Assembly (NCBI GenBank): GCA_021613335.1
Contig: JAJTWR010000248.1
Span: 750,001 to 814,000 of the forward strand
Source: Whitmania pigra
Lineage: Eukaryota > Annelida > Clitellata > Hirudinida > Haemopidae
DNA length: 64,000 nt
Reading direction: 5' to 3'
Shown: positions 1-14,531 of the stretch, in pieces
Position numbering within the stretch: position 1 is the first letter of the stretch
How the letters are laid out: each line of letters starts with the position of its first letter
Notes under the pieces: generated by a model
The model's input: only the letters and a program-made list of their open reading frames with translations
Told to the model about the DNA's origin: nothing
The model's database searches: none
Translations under genes and position numbers: made by a program

Positions 1-96
1 TCATCGACATCGTTACCATCATCATCATCAATGCCATTAACATCATCTTCATTATTTCCATTATTATCATCATCATCATCATCACCATTGTCATCG

Positions 97-474
97 CAAA
101 AGCGAAAACGTCGCGGTCTATTAAGAAGGCTCATTCCGATGGAGCAGACGATAGTGAACAACTTATTCCTCCACTACAATCCATCCATTCGACCGGCGCG
201 GGAAGCCACGTCATCGGTTCTTGTTTACATCCGAATATCCAAGGTCAAGGTTCACGAACTGGTGAGTGTGGAGGTTGGACAGATGGATGGATGGGTGACT
301 TGATTAGATGGGCTGGGTAGACTGGGCAGGGGGTTTGGGTGATAAATAGCTGGGTAGATTGGTTGGGTGGATGGATGGATGGATGGATGGATGAATACAT
401 GGGATTGTGGGTGGTCGTTGGGCTTAATACATGTTTTTTATTAGGCGATAAATAAACATATTTGGCTCACGAAG
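97..474 (+). CDS. Probable Cys-loop ligand-gated ion channel, N-terminal exons only
   Basis: Two candidate exons are proposed: about 97-261 (5' edge uncertain because it runs into a TCA repeat) and a 30-base exon 445-474. The first encodes a segment in which NNLFLHYNPSIRP is followed by a strand ending ISKVKVHEL. This resembles the N-terminal helix and first beta strand of nicotinic-type receptor subunits (pattern L-x-x-YN-x-x-x-RP). It stops at a strong donor (gtgagt). The tiny second exon has an AG acceptor and reads AINKHIWLTK, similar to the short family exon that ends in a T-N-x-W-L sequence, but about five residues shorter. Both junctions are phase 0. No later exon (Cys-loop, transmembrane helices) was found downstream, so the rest of the gene is missing, divergent or broken. 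Exon 1 is moderately supported, exon 2 weakly. Confidence 0.4.
290..400 (+). repeat. GGATGGAT/GGGTAGAT-type degenerate tetranucleotide repeat
   Basis: Imperfect GATG/GGTA repeats with a short perfect (GGAT)n core near 367-390. It lies in the proposed intron after the channel exon. Confidence 0.6.
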
Positions 475-1394
475 GTGCTGCATTATTTAATAAGCAACGT
501 TCGTAAGTCTTTGCATTTAAATCATATAAATTTTTTAATTCTAAATTATATTAATAAAATCTTTCATTTTTTTCAAGTAAATTTTATTCTTTGTATTTGT
601 ATAACAGAGATAACAATGGATTACCATTACATTGACAATGACGATGATAACGATGATGACGATGATGATGATAGTGGCAGTGGTAATGATGATGAAGGAA
701 ATATTCTTCCTTTCATCTTCTTCTTCACCCATCCGTGATTGAATCAGTCCATCAACTACCTTTTTTTATTCCTCTACTTGTACTTTGTACTTTTGAGTCC
801 AGTACCGATTGTACATCACAAGTACTAGTACTTATTATTATGTTAGTACTTATTATTATTCATTCATCTTTACGAATAGTATGCTATTTGCTCTGAATTA
901 CTTTTTATACTTTGAAGAGGGTTTCTTTACATTTGTGTGTGAATTTGTCAATTCATCTGAAGACGATATTATGTTTATATTATATTGTGTTTATTGCTGT
1001 TGATGATGACGATGACGATGATATTTATAATTTCCAATCATTTCCACTCAATGTCACCTCCGAGGAGCACAATATTTCACCATTTATTCTTAAATAGTGA
1101 TTCTTGAGATTGCGATTTGATTTGGATGGACCATCACAAATTTTTGGATTGTCAGATATCTGAAATGTTTGAATGAATTCGCCAGGATACTGATGGAAAT
1201 TTGAGTCAACAATCTGCAACCCTTAACGCCATAACGGTTGTTGCATTAAAACAAGAATAGCACCTAATTTTTTTTGTTTTGATTAAACTAACTGATAAAA
1301 TATTTCAATTAAAATACATTCTAGAAACTGTATTCTGTGATTCTCAATTATGCCAAAGACCACAAATAGTTTATTTTAGTTACAGTAATTATAA

Positions 1395-1472
1395 CGACAT
1401 ATCAAGATGCAATAGCAACATTATCGTACAAACAACAATTTGTGGAATGAAGGTGTTAGATGTTATTTTACC
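1395..1472 (+). repeat. Dispersed repeat, copy 1
   Basis: About 78 bases with cores CATATCAAGATGCAA and GATGTTA. It recurs in reverse orientation at 10262-10347 at about 85-90 percent identity by eye. Nearby, a segment around TTGTCAGATATCTGAAATG at 1147-1170 recurs inverted near 11318-11342. The element type is unknown; it may be an end or internal piece of a transposon shared by both loci. Confidence 0.6.
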
Positions 1473-2209
1473 TGTACCTATCAGTTCAGACTGGTGATAG
1501 TAATGATGGTGCTGATTACCAGCCATTTCCGTTTCAGTCATCTTTGACAAATGCGATTTTTCTCAATTAATTAAATTAATTCAATAATGAATAATAATTA
1601 AATTGAATTAATTGAATAACAATTCGTCTAATTCAATTTATTTGTTAGTAAAAATTTTATTTAATTTCTTGGATTGACAGAGATCTGAAACACATGAAGA
1701 TACGCGTTAGGGATTGATGTTATCGGGACGATGAGGATGATGATGATGATGATTTCGTTGTTGTTGATGATGATTGTAATGCATATTTAATGATGTTGAT
1801 GTTTTCAGGAAGTCAGCCATAGAATTTTAAGGGGATCAGTAAACTTGGAAATTGTAAGTCGTGAAAAATAATTATTAATAATAAATTATTAATTATTAAA
1901 AATATTAAAATAATAAATAAATATTAAAAAATTTCAATTGTTATTGTTAATTACTGTAAAAATTTTATCGCCATCTCTTGAATATTATTTTTTATTTCAT
2001 AATTTTGTTAACATTTAAAAAAAAATTGTTATAACAATTCTCCAATAAACTTCTTGAGATTAAAACAACATAATAAATATTAACCACTCAAATGGTCTCA
2101 AAATAGAAATATTAAAAAAAATATATATTAAAAAAGATCACCTTAACAAATAAGAACAGCAAAACATAAACCAGACTAATTTAAATTTATTCCATCCAAT
2201 TAACAGCAG

Positions 2210-2345
2210 TGGCGCGATTATCGACTAACATGGCCACCAGAGGAATTCAGTCACGTGACGAATCTTCTACTTCCTGTCGAAAAAATATGGCGACCGGAAG
2301 TACTGATCGATGGCGGGTAAACTGCTCGGGATTTTGTAGTTGCGG
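2210..2345 (+). promoter_or_regulatory. Candidate promoter with YY1-, ETS- and E-box-like motifs
   Basis: A locally GC-richer island in AT-rich sequence. It holds a CACGTGAC E-box, ACTTCCTG and ACCGGAAGT (ETS-type) and AATATGGCGAC (YY1-type). These are motifs typical of animal housekeeping start sites. It lies about 300 bp before the first ATG of the membrane protein gene, whose own start context (AAAGATGGCGGGC) again looks like YY1. Function is inferred from motifs only. Confidence 0.35.
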
Positions 2346-2431
2346 GAGATCTTGTTAATTACCGCTTTGTACGGATTTTGGCTGGGTTTATTGTGTCGAT
2401 GAGGATGTAATTTATTGAATATTACGTTTAT

Positions 2432-2435
2432 TATT

Positions 2436-2466
<31 letters not shown>

Positions 2467-2560
2467 TTATTATTATTATATTATTATTATTATTATTATA
2501 TTATTATTATTATTATTTGTATTATTTGTATTATTATTGATATTATTAATGTTTTTATCA
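2432..2560 (+). repeat. (TTC)n then (ATT)n microsatellite
   Basis: A pure TTC run passes into ATT repeats with a few interruptions. Confidence 0.9.
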
Positions 2561-2637
2561 TTTTTAAAATATTTAAATCACAATTGCTAATACGCTCCGT
2601 CAGGTTGGATATATGCGATACCGGTGGAAGAACAAAG

Positions 2638-3878
2638 ATGGCGGGCGTGAGGCACGACGGTCAGTTACTATGGAAACAGACGTTGACATTCGTCACTTCC
2701 TGTTGGGGCAACGATGGTGAAGTCACACTCGGATGTGAGGTGACGTTGACTTGGAATCAGTATGACTCCAACGAGGTTTGAAGATCATAATCATTTTAAA
2801 TAATCTATTTATTTCTTATTATTAATTGATTTATGTAATTTTTCATTTCAAATAATTGAATTATAATTCAGCTTTATGATGTCTCATTTTTTATATGTTT
2901 ATATAATAACATTTGAATAACAATTTCAAATAAAACAAATGATGCGTCTAATCAAGCCAATTTTGTTCAATCAGGTATTTTATTATTAATAATTTGACAC
3001 CAAGATGCTGCCAATAATTGTTCAAATGTTATTTTAATCAAAATGTTTCTTTACCAGATCAGACTGAACTTTTCAGTTCCTCATTTCAATCAACAATCAG
3101 CCATCAATCCATACTTCCAATCAACCTGGCCTTCAAATTCATTAACGTTGGTCCGTAGGCTTTTCCCTGGTGTCAAATCGCTTTTGATTTCATTCAAGAA
3201 CAACAGCTGGGAATTCCAGGAACTACAAATAACTTTCTTAATCGAGATGTCTGGGAAGGAGCCCGTTGTTTACGACGTGTTGCATGCCGCAATTGAAATA
3301 GCATTTGGAATTTTTGGGCTACTTTCGTTTTTCCTCCTTAATGACGTCATGAAGAGGGCGCGTTTTGTTTGCAAAATTTTGGCCTGGCAGATGCTGGTGT
3401 CGAGTTGCCATTTTATTCGTGGTGGTTCATTCTTATTGGCTAGTAAGTTTTTGTAGATATTAGTTAATAATTATTTTGTTCATTCATTCATTTATTATTT
3501 TACCATCTAATCTTTTATTCATTGATTTTTTTAATAACAAACTCAAATGGTAGACTTAAAATCGGCAAATCTTGATAATAAACATTATTATGATACATTT
3601 ATTTCAAAAAAGCTATTTAAATATTGCAAATAAAATTAATTGAAGTTATCCTTGTAGATAAATAAAATCATTACATCGATAATTATAACATCATATAATT
3701 AAATTATAGTTTATTAGTAATTATAATTTTATTTACAATTTCAGGTTTCACCAGCATCTTATCTCTTCTCGTGAATTTCTCAATTTTCCTGTTGAATTTA
3801 TTCGTCATCATTTACAAAAGATTCACCAGATTTCGAAAACTGGGGAATGAAAAAAGAATTTTAATAAAAAATTTTTAA
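2638..3878 (+). CDS. Unrecognised small multi-pass membrane protein
   Basis: Three exons with consistent phases: 2638-2775, 3058-3442 and 3745-3878, giving about 218 residues. The start is the ATG at 2638 inside AAAGATGGCGGGC. The N-terminal part (about residues 1-110) is polar and beta-like, with NFSVPHF and NNSWEFQ segments and possible N-glycosylation sites (NFS, NNS). Three hydrophobic stretches follow: VVYDVLHAAIEIAFGIFGLL, a second around CKILAWQMLVSS, and a third, SILSLLVNFSIFLLNLFVII, in the last exon. A basic tail (KRFTRFRKLGNEKR) suggests a cytosolic C-terminus. Exon 2 follows a pyrimidine-rich acceptor (tttctttaccag) and exon 1 ends at gtttga. No family was recognised. Upstream coding exons cannot be excluded. 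Confidence 0.55.
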
Positions 3879-4842
3879 TAAGATTATTTTCAATTAGTTT
3901 TATCTAAATTTTGTTATTATTATTACTATCTAAATTAGTTTTATCATGGATTAAATACTCGAAAATTTTGTTCGTCGAAGTGACGTGATGAGGTTTTGTT
4001 TTGAAAACAATAAATAGTTTTTTTTCATTAATCGGCCATCTTTGCATTCTGGTCTCTGGGTAAAAAAAAGGTTAAAATCGATTTTATTTAATTAACATCG
4101 TTGTTAATTAAAATATAATTAAAATAGTATTAATAATGAAAATTATAAAAAGAGGTCGAACAAAGTTTAATTGAATAAATTATTACTAACTATTACTATA
4201 AAATTATAATGATTAAATTATTATCATAATAGGTTGACTAAATGCACAATTTGGTTACGACATAAATTGCCAGGGAAAAGTCATGAAAATATTTTAATTC
4301 TGATTTACCTGTCTGCAATAATCCACAATAAAGGTTGGAATACTAGTGAAAATGATAAGGAAGAAAGCTTTGATTATCACATTACTGTATCATTGAAATT
4401 ATTTATTACTTAAACGCTTAAATCGTTTGAATTAAATGGTCATATATTAAATGCGTTAATTGTATACAAAAATACAGATAAACACAACAATATTTAATTG
4501 ATGTGACATCATAGTTTCCTTAATTATTGATAAAATAAGTATTTTATAAAACTTCAGTTTCAAATTCAAAGTCAAAATGATGCTTCTGGGGGCAGAGTAA
4601 GTTGGATTGAAAATAATAATTAATAAAGTCATTTTAATGTCTGACATAATTACCGAATTAAACAATTATTATTTAAAAACATTTCAAATGTATCATATAA
4701 TTAACAAAATATCAATTAACTAATTAGTTATTGTTAGTTTGAGATGCTTTTAATAAATTGTAATTATTATTGTTATTTATATTGTTTATTTTATTTTTTA
4801 TTTATTATTAATATTATATATCATTTTAAAAATTTATGTTCA
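3879..4842. other. AT-rich intergenic, nothing recognised
   Basis: Very AT-rich and without a credible exon or element. It separates two genes on the same strand. Confidence 0.6.
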
Positions 4843-6892
<2,050 letters not shown>

Positions 6893-9050
6893 TCAGAAAG
6901 TCAAAGAATTGGGATTCTTATTTTTAATTTCTTCACTTGTTTTATTTTATATATTTAGTTTTTTAGAGAGTTTTTTGATAACAATTTTCAAATCCTTTGA
7001 AATCGCTTGACAAATTCACATTTTAAATTTTCCGATTAATTTCAGTTGATAAAACTGTGAAATCAAATAAAGTTAAATTAACCATAGAATTAAAAAATTT
7101 AACATTTAAATAATCACAAACTGTAAAATGTCCAGTAAACAACAAATACTTGTAAAATTGTGAATTAAATTTCAAAGTTCAAATCTAAATGGGATCTTCA
7201 AATCGGTCACTTCAGAAGTAGGTCAATCGATAACTGGTGGTCATTATATCCATCGTGATTGGTCCAACATAACCCCACCCACTTTGTGCTACTCTGTTTC
7301 TCATTGGTCGATCTTTTGTGAAAATTATCTTAAAATCGCCTTTTGCCTGATGGGGTTTAGCGAACTTGAACTTAAGATTTAAAATGAAATTTAATTAAAT
7401 ATTAGATTGTTTTAAATAAATTTTTAAATAATTTCTTTAATTGAATATTTTCATTAAAATGTTTTAAAAGAAAGAATGGCTAGAACAGCGAAACGGTTTG
7501 TCAAACATTTCCAGGCTTTTTATATTCAAATATTTTTCGCAAAAATGTTAAGTGTTAATTTATAAATTAATTAATTGATTGATAATCTTTTTTCATTACT
7601 GTTGTTTAAAATATGTAACAGTCGTTGATTAAATAGCTTGAAATGAGGGCGAAATTAAAAGTGATATCTGTAATATGTATTATTATAAATCACTCTTCCA
7701 CTTCAATATTTTTACAATCACACAAGCAACAGTAATAATCAAAAAAAAATTAATTAATAATATCAATGACAATTATAATAATAATAATTATTATTATTAA
7801 TATATTAATATATTATATTATTAATATATAATATTATTAATATATTATATTATTAATATATTATATTATTAATATATATTAATATATTAATTAATATACA
7901 TTATAATCATTATTATTGTTATTAATATATTATTATTATTATATATAATTATTATTATGATTATTATTATTATTATTAAATCATCTTACATCAGCTCTTT
8001 ATCGCCCTTAAAAATGTCTCAAATACGACTCGAAGTGATAAAGTGACAGTGAATTCATTGAAGACAGGATTGAATAAAAAAGAAAAGATTACACCTTCAT
8101 TGTCACGTCTATCAGTTAGTTGTTTGTCTGATAAGCGATTCTGTTGAGAACCTGAAACAGGTGTTTTTCGTGAGTTGACAATGAAATGCTGATTATGTAG
8201 TTAGGTGTGTGGGGCTGGGGAGTTTAAAGAGAAAGTGGGTAGACTATTAGATCGGAGTAAACGGATGTGCGAATTTATAAGTACCTTTATAATCCACATT
8301 ACACCTTTCTTATGATTTTGAATTCAAAATTTAATAACTAACTAACTGTTTATGATTTATTATAGAGGTATAAAGTAATTAATTACTAATAGTTTTACAT
8401 AAATTTATTACATTATTTCATGTTCAATTACATGAAATCGCTGGGCAGATGGATGTATTGCTAATGGGTAGATTTGTAGCTGAATAAATGGGTGGGCGGA
8501 TATGAAGGAGAGATGGGTCGAGAGTGAAAGGGATGAATATTGAACAATCACCCTTGTCATTTATGGATGAATGAACTTATTGTAAATACATTCTTAAACT
8601 CGTGAATCTATTTCCATTCATAGCTAATAGTATCAATAAATAGTATTATTTTGTAATTCACGTTTTTATTCACATGCGTTAGATAATTTTGTACATAAAA
8701 ATGGACCAGCAACTACTGATCATAAATGTATTTAGTTAACACTTAAACAGCCTATTCAGTCAACAATTAATGTAAGTTAATTGTTTAATCAAATTAATCT
8801 CACACGATATCTCACAACAACGACGAACAAAGAGACAATAATAGCAACAAATCCAAGCAGCCAGCAAAAAAACAAAAACAATTAAAAAGCAACGACACAA
8901 ACAAACTCTCAATGACAACAAAGCGTTGAGAAGCTGACGAGGGAGATGGTGAGCTAAGGAATGAGGGGAGGTCGATTAGGGCGGCCCTGGTGGGTCGTAC
9001 AGGGAGTCCTTAGTGGGTTGTTGAGAAGCCATCGGCTGGTTGTCTGAGTT
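6893..9050. other. Intergenic AT-rich region
   Basis: No supportable gene. At 7200-7335 there is a GC-richer patch with two CCAAT-like motifs (GATTGGTCC, CATTGGTCG). At 7780-7980 there is a palindromic TAATATATTA array. Confidence 0.5.
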
Positions 9051-9165
9051 TGAAATCTTCGGCACTCAGTCGTAAAGAATGCTGGTATGGCTCACTAGTG
9101 GATGGGAGGCGCTTGATTCATGGTGACTCTGTCGGCTCTTACTCATTCACAAGTTGTTTTTTACT

Positions 9166-9712
9166 TCAGCTCATTCATTCATTCATTCATTCATTCATTC
9201 ATTCATTCATTCATTCATTCATTCATTCAGGCATTCATTCATTCATTCATTCATTCATTCATTCATTCATTCATTCATTCATTCATTCATTCATTCATTC
9301 ATTCATTCATTCATTCATTCATTCATTCATTCATTCATTCATTCATTCCATTCATTCATTCATTCATTCATTCATTCATTCATTCATTCATTCATTCATT
9401 CATTCATTCATTCATTCATTCATTCATTCATTCATTCATTCATTCATTCATTCATTCATTCATTCATTCATTCATTCATTCATTCATTCATTCATTCATC
9501 ATTCATTCATTCATTCATTCATTCATTCATTCATTCATTCATTCATCATTCATTCATTCATTCATTCATTCATTCATTCATTCATTCATTCATTCATTCA
9601 TTCATTCATTCATTCATTCATTCATTCATTCATTCATTCCATTCATTCATTCATTCATTCATTCATTCATTCATTCATTCATTTATTCATTCATTCATTC
9701 ATTCATTCACCC
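9166..9712 (+). repeat. (CATT)n tetranucleotide array
   Basis: About 545 bases of ATTC/CATT units with a handful of one-base slips and substitutions. It begins in a GC-richer sequence and ends in CATCC variants. All overlapping reading frames are Ser-Phe-Ile-His artefacts. Confidence 0.98.
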
Positions 9713-9924
9713 ACTCATCCATTTATCCATCCTTCCTTCCATTGAATTTCTTATATTTTAAAAATGTATATGTTATTTTATTTAAAATCGTATTTAAAAA
9801 AAAAAGGATTGCAATCTCAAACATAACGGTCTCAGATGGCATCCATTCTGAATCTATCGGTTGAATCACGTCTCTGAAGGGAAGCAACAAGTCAGTAGTT
9901 CTCAATGATGTTGTTGTTGCTGTT

Positions 9925-10055
9925 GATGATGTGCTGATGTTGTCGTTGTTGATGTACTGATGTTGTCGTTGTTGATGTACTGATGTTGTCGTTGTTGATG
10001 TACTGATGTTGTCGTTGTTGATGTACTGATGTTTTTATTGATGATGTGCTGATGT
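9925..10055 (+). repeat. 23-bp minisatellite
   Basis: Five to six copies of a unit GATGTACTGATGTTGTCGTT plus GTT, with variant units at both ends. Confidence 0.85.
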
Positions 10056-10261
10056 TGGCAAAAAAATTATATAAATGCATCTTTAGTCATGACGGATCGG
10101 GTGGCATGGTGTATGTTCAAACCCCTCCCTAACCTAAAGTTTCAGACGACTGATTTAATACTAAAATTAGTAAAACTAATAAAAAGAAATGACTTTGAAT
10201 AGAAATGGTTAGAAAATGATTAATCTCATCACATCATCATCATCACCACCCTGAAACAAAC

Positions 10262-10347
10262 ACTTACAAGTAACATCTAACATCTTCATTCCACATATCG
10301 TTGTTTGTATGATAATGTTGCTGTTGCATCTTGATATGTTATGATAT
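10262..10347 (-). repeat. Dispersed repeat, copy 2 (inverted)
   Basis: Reverse-complement partner of the sequence at 1395-1472. It lies immediately left of a SINE. Confidence 0.6.
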
Positions 10348-10392
10348 TTGCAACAAATATAAATATCGTAATTGTGGTCTTTGGCTTCATTG

Positions 10393-10498
10393 TGCGCCCG
10401 CATGGCCTATCGGTTAATGCTGCGCCTCTAACGATGGCAGCACGGGGTTCAAACCCCTCTAATCATCTAGATATGCAACGGACGTTAATAAAACATTA
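10393..10498 (+). mobile_element. tRNA-derived SINE with perfect 14-bp target-site duplication
   Basis: The head contains an A-box-like TGGCCTATCGGTTAATGC and a B-box GGGTTCAAACCCC, about tRNA-spaced, so it would be read by RNA polymerase III. It is bounded by identical direct repeats CTTTGGCTTCATTG at 10379-10392 and 10499-10512, which fixes both ends and gives a 106-bp element. A relative lies inverted near 41289-41375, sharing CCGCATGGCC and CGATGGCAGCACGG. Confidence 0.8.
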
Positions 10499-11144
10499 CT
10501 TTGGCTTCATTGAGAATCACTGAAAACATTTTTCAAAACATTTTATTTATATAAATATTTTATCAGTTTCTTTAATCAAAACTTAGAAAATTTGATGCAA
10601 AAAACAAACTATCGCTACAGCGCCTTAAAATTAACTGCAAATTCCCCCCTAGAGGGTGATCCTCAACAGCGGACAGTTAAAGAGCAACGGACAGTTTACA
10701 GACATCCAAGTAATGCTTTTCATTTCTGAAAGTGAACATTTCAAAGGAACGGAAGGACATTTAAATAAAAATCGCATTTTAAATCCCGTGGAATGGACTT
10801 GTCTGAAGACAAACACGTTTTTAGGAGCGAAATATTAAAAAAGGATTTTAATTATATATTTTAGTTATCATTTTTTATCGTTTGATTTTGAGAAATAAAA
10901 AATGACCACCTCAGGACTATGTCAAGAAGATTCCTGATTTGTCCTATCATGGGCAATGAAGAATTATTTATTATTATTAATTAATTATTTATTTAAACTG
11001 TCATAGTGTGTTAACAATATTTTGCAATGTGAAAATTTGCAATATTAAAAGCAAAAGTTGCTAGATAGACAACAATAAACGACATTTTTAAAATAAAAAT
11101 ACAAAGTTTAAAAAGTAAAATTTGTTTGAATTTTATTGGTGGGT

Positions 11145-11219
11145 CCTGAAGAGAGGAGGGTTATGAGGGGTTATAAGGTTATGATTGGTCATTCCCCGAA
11201 GTTGTCCTCTCCTCAGGAC
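11145..11219. repeat. Short imperfect inverted repeat
   Basis: GTCCTGAAGAGAGGAG at the left is nearly complementary to GTCCTCTCCTCAGGAC at the right, forming a possible hairpin of about 75 bases. A further CTCTCCTCAG occurs at 11412, next to the GFI1-type exon. It may be a MITE relic. Confidence 0.4.
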
Positions 11220-11433
11220 TTTTTACAGTATTATTATTTATTATTATTATTATTATTTTTATTATTATTTTTATTATGGAGGTAGAGATAGACCCAAAGC
11301 CCTAACGAGTAACATTAAAACATTTCAGATATCTGACAATCAAAGAAATTGCAAGTTAAACCAGAAACCTGATCGAAAGCATCACGAATGAAAAAACATC
11401 GGACAAATAATCTCTCCTCAGAACTGACTTTGA

Positions 11434-11507
11434 ATGGAAATGATTGGAAATGAAAATCTCATGGCCAACAACAGCACCTCTGACGTCGTAATCGACTCAT
11501 CCCAATT

Positions 11508-11569
<62 letters not shown>

Positions 11570-14531
11570 TGTCATCATCTCCATCAACCAGACGAAGAAT
11601 GACCTCGAACATCATACCTCCCCATCTTCAACGAAACGAGATTTCAATCGGAACGACCACACCAGTCGCTCATCTGCTCCTCGTGACGTCACAAACAACA
11701 GGACTCGCCAGCGTCGGCGACCGACGGCGTCTGCTGCAGGAGCGTCCGAATGCCGCTTCTCGTCGTCATCACGGCGGCGAATCGTTCTCTGGTCGCCATA
11801 GCAACAGTGGAGCAATATGGAGTCCGGCCAAAGACATCGAATCGCTGCAGGAACACATGCGGACTTTCCGTTCCCATGACGACGATGATGCTGGCGTCGA
11901 AATCGTCCTAGATGGAAGACAAGAAGGCGGACGAGCGATGGAATCCGATGACGTGGAGCGATTGGAAGAGCACGGTGCTGATAACGATCCCGCCGACAGT
12001 GCCGGAAGTGCTTCGAGGGCAAGGGTTAACCACAACGATGACAACAACGTTAACGACAACGGCGATGATGATGATGACGACGATGATGATGATGACGATG
12101 ATGTTGAAGAAGAGTATGAAGATGAAGCTGACTCGGGTGGTCATGATAATGATGATCGCATCGAAGAGAAAAAAAAATCGTTGGCGGAAACAGTTTGCCC
12201 GCTTTCCTTGTCGAAATCATCATCGCCATCATCATCATCATCACCATATTCTTCTTTGTCGTCGTCATTTCTTAGTTCCGGTTACTCGCTACTCGGCCGC
12301 TTATTCGTCGGTATTTATAGACATCACCAACATCGCTACATTTATCAGAACATCACCAGCAACAACTATAATTGTTTTGTAAATAATTTCTATAATAATT
12401 ATAGTCACACCTTTAGACCACTCCACGCCGACAAATTACCTGGATTGTCATACGTGGACAGGTGCGTGGCTGCGCTGGCCAATACGCTGAGTAATCGCAA
12501 TAAGAATAATGAAAATAGTAAAACTGATGATGATGATGTTGATAGCGATAACGAAGCTATAAGTGAGTCTAATCATGATAACGATATTAAGCACAACGAT
12601 GAACATCAACAACCTCAACAAAACCCCTATTTATTTCTACAACAACATCGTCATCATCTTCTTCATCCTCCTCCACCGCACCAATTTTTCCGATTTCACC
12701 AACAAAAACAACATCACCACCAACACCATCATCATCATCATCATCCATACCAAATGAGAGACCCCTTGTCTAGCATGCAATGCATGCTAAATTCTAGCAG
12801 TAGATTCCAACACAGAATTCCTACGAGCAACTTTGTTGAGCCACATTTCTCTCAACATTTACTCCGCTCATCAGCGTCGTCTTCATCATCGTTTCCAGCA
12901 GGACCGACCAGTGATATCAAAGGAAATAATAGCAGCTATAATTTCCTGAATTGTTACTTCAACAATTCAAAACTAGACGCTGACGCAAATTTCGGCGTTA
13001 ACTTGGCAGCGTCGTTGTCATCCACATCGTCGTCATCGCTGTTACTGTCATCTTCGAAAATAATGTCATCGCCATTCCATCCGTCAACATCGTCGTTGTC
13101 TTCATCGTCGTCATTAACAGCCAGAAACTTTTCCTGCCATCTCTGCCACAAGAAGTTCAAAAGGTCATCCACCCTATCGACCCACCTACTCATCCATAGC
13201 GACACCAGACCCTTCCCCTGTCCTTATTGTTCCAAGAGGTTCCACCAGAAATCAGACATGAAGAAACACACTTACATCCATACAGGTGTTAATTTGATTG
13301 CCGGCAGGTGTTTTCGAGTAAAATGTATTTTTATTTATTTAAGGTTATGTTTCTTAACGGATAGATTTTTATTTTAATGCTTAAAAAATTATTAAATTAT
13401 TAAAGTTATGGTATAAATTATTATATTAAAGGTTTGTAAGGTTGGCCCTTATTTTGTATATTTTGGAGATTTTTTATCTTGTCAAAGTAAAAACTAATAA
13501 TAATAATAATAATAATAATAATCTATATTAGTAAATAATAAATATAATGCAAAATTGCTGCTTAAATCGTGTATAATTTTAAATCATTCGTCAACAACTC
13601 AAACAAAACGTAATCGTCCAAAATGACGAACATTCCAATTCCATTAGGACCAATTACAGGAGAGCGTGTCTACGTGCCGAACGCTGATTGGAAGGCTGCA
13701 ATTTGAATATTTGAAATCTTCGGCCAATCGCGTTCGGCTAAATGACCATAAGATGACTACGTTCATCATTTATTGCCCCCTTGATAAAGGGAATCGGAAA
13801 TGGCTTTCTGGAGAGATAGCGATGGAGATTGTGGGAGAGGAAGAATGGAAGAGAAAAAATATATTAGTGGCCCATGATTAAGTAGGCTTTTTATATGGAA
13901 GATCTGGAATTTCAGGAGATATATGGTAGACATTTTTAATCATTTGCATGTTTTATTTTTATTTAATTAGTTTTTTTTATAATGAGTATTATAAATCTCC
14001 GAAAGAATCTATTGTTTGTCATTTTAACAATGTTGCTGAAAGTCGTACATTTTATTTTAAGCTATTAAATGGAATATATACTCATTTACATTATTTATAA
14101 ATTGATTTTAGTGGTTACAACCGTGGACAATTAAAATCCTTGATTTCCTTTAAGCATTCATTTGTTCCGGCTATCTTTTATGCTTCCTATATTTTCCATC
14201 CACCCTTCCATCCAATCATCTTCCTTTCCATTTTTATCGAACAGGTGAGAAACCGTACCAATGCAGACAGTGTGGAAAGGCCTTCAGTCAGTCGTCCAAC
14301 CTCATCACCCACAGCAGAAAACACAGCGGATTCAAACCGTTCGCCTGCGATTTTTGTCCTCGGGCTTTTCAACGAAAAGTCGATCTGAGAAGACACGTTG
14401 AGATGCACCACGATGGCGGTCGCTCTTTAGCCGTCGGCGATCAGGTAGCGAAGCCGACGGTTAGCAGCTACCAGCCGTCGCTGCACTTTCAGTCGCTAGT
14501 CGTTGAATCGGCGAAGATGAATAACTTTTGA
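11434..14531 (+). CDS. GFI1: GFI1/Senseless-type zinc-finger transcription factor
   Basis: Two coding exons, 11434-13285 and 14245-14531, joined in phase 1 (ACA G + GT GAG, the TGEKP linker), giving 712 residues. An in-frame TGA directly precedes the start ATG. Four C2H2 fingers lie at the C-terminus, from about residue 568 to 680. They carry [56 protein letters not shown] and [10 protein letters not shown], which are near-identical to the DNA-binding fingers of GFI1 and Drosophila Senseless. These are nuclear repressors acting in neural and blood-type cell fate. The long N-terminal half is low complexity: poly-Ser from a (TCA)n tract, an acidic Asp/Glu block near residues 205-245 and a His-rich block near 400-430. 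No SNAG repressor motif is present in this exon; it is either upstream or absent. The finger identity is certain; the N-terminus is less so. Confidence 0.9.
11508..11580 (+). repeat. (TCA)n microsatellite inside coding exon
   Basis: About 24 near-perfect TCA codons within the GFI1-type gene, encoding a serine tract near residues 26-50. Confidence 0.95.

Noticed and set aside
9050..9864. Frames of more than 200 codons of Ser-Phe-Ile-His repeats
   Set aside because: Tetranucleotide array read in three frames; no splice sites or start context.
10393..10480. Functional tRNA gene
   Set aside because: A and B boxes are present but the arms do not form a complete cloverleaf and target duplications flank it; it is a SINE.
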